From Coprinellus micaceus (lineage: Eukaryota; Basidiomycota; Agaricomycetes; Agaricales; Psathyrellaceae), in contig OX596337.1 of the NCBI GenBank assembly GCA_951394405.1, positions 3,844,001-3,908,000 of the forward strand: DNA of 64,000 nt, read 5' to 3'. The notes beneath the pieces are model-generated. The model saw only the letters and a program-made list of their open reading frames with translations. It ran no database searches and was not told the DNA's origin. Shown piece after piece: positions 57,350 through 64,000 of this stretch (position 1 is its first letter; each line of letters begins with the position of its first letter). The position numbers and the translations under genes were made by a program.

Positions 57350-57957
57350 TTGGGAGGGGGGGTTAGAGGAGATTGGCTGCGAAAATGACCCACGCAATCG
57401 CAACCGATATAAGCATCCCACAACGAAACAAAGAATCTTTGTGGGATTGAGTGGCATGGACGCCACCAGCCACTCGGGACGTATCATGCCACAGAAAGTG
57501 GCGATGCGTTCTATGGCCAAGCCCCGCCTGGATGCGAGAACTGGTTATCACGGTCAGTGCGAGGTGACCTCGAGCGCGGTTAAAACGAGAAGGATTCAGA
57601 GCTGAAGGGCTTCTGGCATATCAGCGTGTTCTCTGAATCGAGATCGCGAATGGAATAGCAAATACAAGGGAGGCAGCTTCGTAGAGATAAGCGAGCGTCT
57701 TTGTCACCAGCAACGAGAGTTTGTTCACCCAATCGAGTGTTCGACTTGCCACACTCGGGGCTAATTATAACTTGAAGTGACATTGCACCGAATAGGAGCT
57801 CAGAACTACGGCCCCGTTTTGTTAGGGGCGGCGACTATAAGAGTCTGCCTGTTGGAGGTCGTGAGCTGGTGATGGAGAATGGTAGCTGGAGGAGAGAATG
57901 AAGAGGTAGTATGAGAGTCCTGAGCTTACAGGGGTAGATGAGGAGGGAGAGGGTGTT
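57350..57957. other. Interval without a recognised gene
   Basis: Only antisense or short frames. 57,840-57,957 has weak similarity to the sequence left of the first long repeat (around 300-410), suggesting the duplication once extended further left. Confidence 0.35.
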
Positions 57958-58501
57958 GCTGTAGCTTGAGGAGCTTGAAGGAACGAGGAGGAGCCTTGAC
58001 GCCTTGATGATTGGGTCCCGATCAATGATCACGGTGGCGGTGTCACTCATTCTCCCAAGACTCTCCGTCTTGGGCTTTCCTCCGGACCTCCACTCACCCG
58101 CATTCCAGCCATGTCCCAAACGATCCAGTAGCGGGAACGACGATGGCCCCGACGCCGCTTTTGTCACGCCCAACGGTCAAGCGATGGCAAACGTCCTTCG
58201 AGGCGGCTGGCATGGCTTTCTAGATCTTGGGTTACGAGCAGGGGTGCCAAGCAACCAAGAGGAACGGGGGGAGGTTCGAGCGGGGTGAGCGAGAATGTGT
58301 ATTGGGAGCGAGAATGTGTATTGGGTAGTGAACTGGGGACGGCGAGGAACGAGGATGTGAAATGCTTGGTGAAGCGGAAACGATGAATTACGATAAGTTT
58401 GTGAGTATCATCTCGCTCTGAATTCTGTCGAAAACCTGATCTTAGAATCTGGCGCGCTGGGATAGGCAATTGCTCGGTCGACCACTAAGGTAGGTCCTAG
58501 T

Positions 58502-60280
58502 GGCCCCTCCTCCATCACAGCGCAGTACAGCTAACGCAGCATTGTCGGCGCTCTCCTTAGCACCGCCCTACCTTCCCCCGCGAATGATTATACAGCGTCG
58601 AGTCGTAACGCTGCCAGGTCTTTTTGTCCAGGTACCTCTCACCCCAAGGTACATACCACGGTACGCCTTTCCCCTTCGGCGCTCTGTAGCTCACAGAGTG
58701 TCATTATAATTACTTAGTAGTCGCCCTAGCCTCGCTCTATTGAGTCCGTGTTGGCTTTGATCAGTCGCCCCAGCGTACACCGGCGACCTTGGATCCCTGT
58801 CCTATGTCTATGAAAGGGTTCAAATTTATTCTAGAAGTGTACCTTGGCGACTCAGGTACGTCCTCCCGACCCCTCCTCCTTCACAGCGCAGTACAGCTAA
58901 CGCGGCGTCCTTGGTGCTTCCCTCAGCACCTCCAACCCTCCCCCGCGAATAAGTAGGCAGGGTCTAGCCGTAGCGCCCCGTAGTCTTTTCCCTCGCGTAC
59001 CCTTGAACTTAAGGTACGTGCTCCCGGACGCACTCCGCCCTCAGCGCTCTGTAGCTCACAGAATATCTATAGTGGTCGCCCCACTGTCGGCCTATCGATC
59101 ACGTGTTGGCTTTGATCAGTCGCCCCAGCGTACACCGGCGACCTTGGATCCCTGTCCTACGTCTGTGAAAGGGTTCTAATTTATTCTAGAAGTGTACCTT
59201 GGCAACTCAGGTACGTCCTCCCGGCCCCTCCTCCTTCACAGCGCAGTACAGCTAACACGGCGTCCTTGGTGCTTCCCTCAGCACCTCCAACCCTCCCCCG
59301 CGAATAAGTAGGCAGGGTCTAGCCGTAGCGCTCCCTAGTATTTTTCCTCGCGTACCCTTGACCTTAAGGTACGTGCTCCCGGACGCACTCCGCCCTCAGC
59401 GCTCTGTAGCTCACAGAATATCTATAGTGGTCGCCCCACTGTCGGCCTATCGATCACGTGTTGGCTTTGATCGATCCATCCCCAGCGTACACTCGCTACT
59501 TCGTATCTCGGTCCTAGTTCTGTGCAGCATCCCGAAAATGTTCTGAATGCATATCCAGGGCGGCGAGGTACGTTTATCTGTACCCTCTCCCTTCACAGCG
59601 TGCTATAGCTCACGCAACGTCTTCGCCACTTTCCTCAGTATCGCCCCGCTTTCCCCGCGAATAACTGAACAGGATCCAGTCCTAGTGCCCCCCGGTCTTT
59701 TTCCCTGTGTAACCCTCACTCCAAGGTACGTGCTCCCAGCCGCCCTTCCCTCTTGGTCCTCTGGTGCCCACATTATCTTCAATAGTCGCAGGATCGCCCT
59801 ATTGGCTCCGTTGGCTTTGATCCGCTCCTCCAGCATACACTCGCCACTTCGTATCTTGGTCGTTGGTCGTTCAAATTTGCTAGCCTACCACGCCGAATAT
59901 ACCCCTCCCGGCCACTATGGTACGTCTCTAGAAGCTCCCCCTCTTTCCGGAGGATTTCCCAGCTAATACAACACTCTCGGCTTCCCTAAGTGGATGCGCC
60001 ACCCTACCTTCACCGGCGAATACCTAGACGGGATCTGCCTGTACCGCCCCCTCGTCTGTTTCTCCGCGTGTCCCTCGCCCCAAGGTACGTGCTCCCGGAT
60101 GCCCATCCGTCTCAGTGCTCTGTTGCTGACAGGGTATTTTCAACAGTCTCCCCAGCGTCTCCCGATGGGTCCGGTATTGGCTTTGATCGATTGAACATCG
60201 CGACCCCGCTACTCGGTGGCTTATCTCTGCAGCATCCCTGCTTCAATGTCAACGCGCACTCCGTATTATAGCAGGCCTTT
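58502..60280 (+). repeat. Tandem array, five 353-bp-type units
   Basis: Same unit structure as 1,268-2,690 with one extra unit. The two neighbouring units beginning near 58,870 and 59,222 are nearly identical to each other, which points to a recent unit duplication by unequal exchange or slippage. Confidence 0.82.
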
Positions 60281-60364
60281 TCGGATTCTGACACACAGAG
60301 GAGGTTGGCCCACGATCTCGTCCCCCGTCTCGCCCCCGTCTCTCCCCCGTCTCTCCGCGGTGGA

Positions 60365-60634
60365 ATGCAGTTCCCCGACCAGCAGCGACTCATCTTCGCC
60401 GGCAAGCAATTGGAGGGTGGGCGCACCCTGTTCGACGACGACATCCAGAAGGAGCGCTTGGTGGTCCATCTCCGCAGTGGAATGCAGATCCTCGTCAAGA
60501 CCGTCATCACGCTCGAGCTTGAATCGTCTGATACCATCGACAACGTTAATCAAAGATTCAGGACAAGGATGGTCTTCCCCCTACCAGCAGCAGCTCATCC
60601 CTCCCATTTTCCTTCGGCCTCTTCCGCCTTCTGA
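60365..60634 (+). pseudogene. Polyubiquitin relic, copy 2
   Basis: Identical in structure to the relic at 2,776-3,045, with the same internal deletions and the same frameshift. The lesions therefore predate the duplication of the long repeat. Confidence 0.85.
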
Positions 60635-61120
60635 TTAGTGCGTGCAGAGCGAGGGCTTGTGCGACCCGGCCTACCACTGCAGTATCGTCCGTTTCCCCCG
60701 ATCGTCCCGCCTCTGTCCTGCGTTCAAGGGAACGACCAGAACGGTGAGTAGCCTCTGAGTGGCTTCATTTGGCTTAGTTGGACTTTGTAATTGACCTCAG
60801 GCCTCGCCCCAGCTGGCCGTAACCCCCTCTTCGCAGCTGTAATGCCTGCTACGACGCGGAATTCGAACCTGCATACGGTCCATTCGCAGCCAGTATGTCG
60901 GTGCTCGCACCTCGCATCACCACACAAGTCCGTACGAAATGCGTGGTCTCCACACGGACCCCACTGACAAGCGTCTTAGGTCAAAGAGAATTGTTAAACA
61001 TCAAATCGTAGGTATGGATTCAACCATCGCTCATTTCTCCCCGTGTCTTCTGGGCGTCGTCCGATGTTTGTTCGGCAGGCCAGGCGATTCGACGCATCTT
61101 GGGTGTCCATACCCGTAATG

Positions 61121-61928
61121 GGTCCGCTCGAGCTGTTCGGTTGTAATTCCCGCAATTTCGGCACACCTCCCGTGACAGAAATAGGCGCCCGCGCCAAACA
61201 CATCAAGGCTCAGTGGCGTTGGAGCTGGGGAAGGTGATCGTCACAGAAGACGAGTCACGGGCGCCCTCCTTCCGTGTACGAGACTTCAAGTTAGCCTAAA
61301 GTAACACTGGAGGTCGCACGGCAGAGGCCAGTCACAGGTCTACCGAACCCTCACGATCACGAAACGCGAGCTCTGGCCCCCACAACAGGTGGGTCCTTAT
61401 ACTGCACAGGGATTGATTCCAGCTCAGTCAGGGCTCGTACCCTCTCTGCGCGTTTGACGTTCAAGCGGGACTTGGCGGTGCGACATTGCGATTTCTCTGC
61501 CGCAACGCAGCGTTGTCTGTAGCACCACCTGTCGCTCTGTAGCGCGATTTATCATCCACCTTGCGCCTTCGCTCCCTTTTGATCGTCTTCGTTCTCGAAC
61601 CGGTGTCTCCAGTCTGCACACCAATCGTCGGACATGGTTGACGGAGGGTTTGTAGGGGCGACGCCGTTGCATTCCGGGCCTCGACGTAAGCTCAGCCGTC
61701 GAGCTGTGAATTCGGCCGCGTAACCACGTCGGGAAGAGGATGGCCCATATGAAAGGGTGACGCGTCCCATCCTTCCTTTATCCCTTTGTCTCCGACGGTG
61801 CCACTTCTTTGTGGTCACGGCTCCTTTGTCACTTCCAAGGCCATAAATGCATGCATTTTTCACGCATATGTACCATCCTCCCTTAACCCACCACTAGTCA
61901 CACACACCACCCAGCATCACTAACAGCA
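61121..61928. other. Upstream region of the coiled-coil gene at 61,929
   Basis: No gene recognised. A CATAAAT element at 61,842-61,848, about 80 bp before the ATG, is a possible TATA box. A CA-rich leader (acacacaccacc) follows. Confidence 0.4.
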
Positions 61929-62549
61929 ATGCACCCAACCCCAACCCCCCTCGCCGACCCGTTCCCCGTCGACCAGGCTTCCTTTGACGGTTCGACGCCC
62001 CTCCTCGACTCCCCCATCGACCAGGCCACCCTCGACGAGTCAACCCCCCTTGCCGACTCCTCCGTCGACCGCCAGGCCAACGCCGACGAGTCTTTCTTCG
62101 ACTTTCAATACCGCTTCTATCAACTCGAACGCGAGCGTCGCGCTCAGGCCATTACCGCCCAAGGGAGCCATGGCATGTTGGGGCTGGAGTACGAGGCCAT
62201 TTTGCGGGAAGTCGAGCAGACCCGCTCCTTCGCTCAGCTCGCTGCCGAGAGAAGGGACCGCCTGAAGTTCGAAAACGACGAGCTCCGCGAGAAACTCGCC
62301 TTGAGCCAAGCCGTCCGCACGGCGTTGGCGGAGGAGCTCGAGCGCCATCAGTCAAAGGAGAAGGAGGCCAGGAGGAAGGAGGAGGAGAACGCGAGGTTGA
62401 AGGCGGAGAATGCCACGTTGGACGAGAAGGCACGTATCGAGGTACTTCAAGCCTTCGTCACTGGGTTAGAAAAGGTGCTCGACAAGATGGAGGCGAGAGA
62501 CATGGCGACGGCGAGGTTGCCGCAGTCTGAGGGTCGCCCGGAAATATAA
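61929..62549 (+). CDS. Coiled-coil protein, 206 aa, single exon
   Basis: An uninterrupted frame from the ATG at 61,929. The first ~55 residues contain about three degenerate repeats around 'DQASFDGSTPLLDS', 'DQATLDESTPLADS' and 'DRQANADES'. Residues ~60-205 are a long, highly charged coiled coil ('RDRLKFENDELREKLALSQA', 'ARRKEEENARLKAENATLDE'). Codon use favours C or G at third positions, stronger than in its neighbours, which suggests good expression. There is no signal peptide or membrane segment. Probable structural or adaptor protein; no family was identified. Confidence 0.75.
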   Translation: MHPTPTPLADPFPVDQASFDGSTPLLDSPIDQATLDESTPLADSSVDRQANADESFFDFQYRFYQLERERRAQAITAQGSHGMLGLEYEAILREVEQTRSFAQLAAERRDRLKFENDELREKLALSQAVRTALAEELERHQSKEKEARRKEEENARLKAENATLDEKARIEVLQAFVTGLEKVLDKMEARDMATARLPQSEGRPEI

Positions 62550-63267
62550 GGTGTGTTCAAGTTTCGAGTCTGTCTCGTATAAGACCTACCTTCTGATATT
62601 CCGCCCCTCATTCGATAGCCCATAATAGATTGCCACACCCCAATTTCTCTTCCACCAGATGTGCTCGTTCGCCGTAGATCCACTCTTTGTCTCGTAACTG
62701 TTGGCATGTTTGTATAGTTTATATTTGAAACCTAGTCCCTTAAATCACCCACCCACTCCCTTCGTGATCAAGTCCCTGTCTTCCTTACGCCCTCGCGATC
62801 GTTGTGGGCGCCTGTTCCACCATGGTGCGCGTCGGGTCTGCTTCACACCGGCGCCGACCCGCCTTGATGATAGTATCGATAGTATTCCCCGACTCCACAA
62901 CGTGGAAGGGGGGTTCTGTACCCAGGAAACGACCCTGTTAAAATGTGGGAATGACCTTCTGGAATGGGCAATGGTGTCCTTGCCAATCCTTTTGTCGTCG
63001 TCGGCGACTCCCGACTGGAGTTGAGGTCTCAAGATGTCAGTGTCGGTGCTTGTAGCGGCGACTCGACGGGTGCTGTAAGCAGGCATGAGGCTTTAAAACC
63101 AGCACAGGCCCTTTCATCCATGAGTTGTCTCTCTCTCTCCGCACCCTTTGAGCCCTTTGAGCCTCAGTACGATCCACAGATCCGGCCTTATTCCACACGA
63201 CCCCCACCTGGTATACGCAAGGCCAGTCTCAAGCAATACTAGGGGTGATCATCGAGCCATTGCTACA
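62550..63267. other. Interval without a recognised gene
   Basis: Opposing frames around 62,700-63,086 lack domains. This is probably the terminator of the coiled-coil gene and the promoter of NPL-like gene D. Confidence 0.35.
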
Positions 63268-63901
63268 ATGGAAGATCTCTGGTAAGGAACAACCTTGCGG
63301 CATCTTCGGCCTAAGTGACGCAGTCCCCAGGCAGTCTAAGATCGTCGCAAATGGCTCCCAGAAGCTAGTGAAGCCCCGTTTAACCCTTGTCGTAGAGTAT
63401 GCCTGTGTGGCACACGAACAGCCCAAGACGGCCAAGGCAGATGGGAGGGTAGTCCTCGAATTCTGGCCCGAGGACCAGCCTTCCGCCTACCGCCGTGGAG
63501 CTATCGCATCCTTCGCAAGGGGCGTGGTATGTGCCTGCATTCTCCCCCAGAGTTAGCACGGTATTCATGTTCACATATATTTAGAGCGAGCAGTCGAAGC
63601 TGAACCTGGTTTTGGAAGCAAATAGGTCGTACTTCTTCATCGCGAAGGGGTCCTTGTAAGCATACATTCCCTTCAATTGAAGTTTATCGTCTTGACCATT
63701 CTACCTAGAAATATCCAGGTGTCCGGTTACTATACCAGCCCGTCAGACGAGGAAGCTGCTTTACCACCACGGTCTGAGAAAGGTCCCCGCGTAAATCACA
63801 AACACGGTAATGCGAGCGCCTCGAGCTCCAAGGCGCGAGATAACGGGAGCGGAGAGGGCGACACCGGGGTGTTCGATGATGGTGCTGAAGGAGGTCAGTG
63901 A
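63268..63901 (+). CDS. Nucleoplasmin-like (NPL) protein D, 157 aa
   Basis: Exons 63268-63281, 63331-63526, 63585-63655 and 63709-63901 give 474 nt in frame, phases 2-0-2. The first three exons have exactly the same lengths (14, 196 and 71 nt) as in gene C at 33,932, and intron 1 is 49 nt in both. The protein starts 'MEDLWQSKIVANGSQKLVKP', continues 'AIASFARGVSEQSKLNLVLE' (compare 'TIASFAPLV' in C) and ends its core with 'YFFIAKGSLNIQVSGYYTSP' (compare 'WIRVKGPFEIDLLGHTYPQ'). The tail is Ser/Gly-rich and mixed-charge, with 'RSEKGPRVNHKHG'. A nuclear histone-chaperone-like role is inferred only from the domain resemblance. Confidence 0.7.
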
Positions 63902-64000
63902 AAGAATGCACAGTATGTGCGAGGCCTTCATCGCCCTGTTAACTGTTCGCGCCATGTGAAAAAATGGGGGAGAGACTATACATGAAATCAATATTTGGAT

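Larger units (their letters stand above)
57958..61120 (+). repeat. Long direct repeat, copy 2 (partner at 411-3,530)
   Basis: Matches copy 1 from 'gtgtagcttgagg'-like sequence onward, without the MITE, so 57,990-58,010 is the empty site for it. The array here has five units, the extra one at about 58,860-59,215. An 18-bp tandem duplication near 58,285-58,320 is also specific to this copy. Homology ends near 61,104-61,120. Confidence 0.92.

Noticed and set aside
1..64000. CRISPR arrays, bacterial operons or phage genes
   Set aside because: No regularly spaced short direct repeats with unique spacers were seen, and intron-rich eukaryotic genes fill the window.

Overview
This window looks like nuclear DNA of a filamentous basidiomycete, most likely an Agaricomycete. 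Genes on both strands are cut by many short GT-AG introns (mostly 46-70 nt, often with a CTNAC/CTGAY-like branch site). The recognisable proteins are a Tnp2-type transposase, a TRIAD3/RNF216-type RBR ligase, WD40, SUN, F-box and beta-1,3-glucan synthase sequences, and a 'HRRFHPDRW' protein of a kind common in mushrooms. I cannot name the species. No rRNA, tRNA or CRISPR array was found.

Layout. (1) 0.4-3.5 kb: a long repeat holding about four 353-bp tandem units and a decayed polyubiquitin relic. It recurs in direct orientation at 58.0-61.1 kb; the first copy carries a 316-bp hAT-type MITE and the second has one extra tandem unit. (2) 5.0-7.7 kb: a RING-finger gene whose second intron holds a 1.4-kb Mutator-like foldback element. 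(3) 8.5-10.15 kb: a beta-1,3-glucan synthase relic. (4) 11.3-16.6 kb (E1) and 39.8-46.0 kb (E2): two large composite elements bounded by 874-bp and 855-bp inverted repeats. E1 encloses two nucleoplasmin-like genes and a 242-aa gene; E2 encloses a second RING gene and two small hypothetical genes. Their flanks are shared in inverted order. (5) 17.3-26.5 kb: a HRRFHPDRW protein, a SUN-domain gene broken by a second hAT MITE, a multi-exon membrane protein with an internal duplication, and an F-box-like gene. (6) 26.8-30.7 kb: an apparently intact Tnp2-type transposase. (7) 33.9-39.2 kb: a nucleoplasmin-like gene, a possible membrane protein and a WD40 protein with a C-terminal membrane anchor. 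(8) 49.5-51.6 kb: the RBR ubiquitin ligase. (9) 56.4-63.9 kb: two coiled-coil genes, the second long repeat and a fourth nucleoplasmin-like gene.

Two patterns stand out. First, a non-coding repeat with four palindromic TTCGATNATCGAA-type boxes at conserved spacings occurs seven times: four near-identical copies form the ends of E1 and E2, and three diverged copies stand alone. Second, four small genes share one exon plan (intron phases 2-0-2, the first intron splitting a Trp codon) and a nucleoplasmin-like core. Three of the four lie between box repeats, which suggests, but does not prove, that the boxes belong to a mobile or recombining unit that carries genes.
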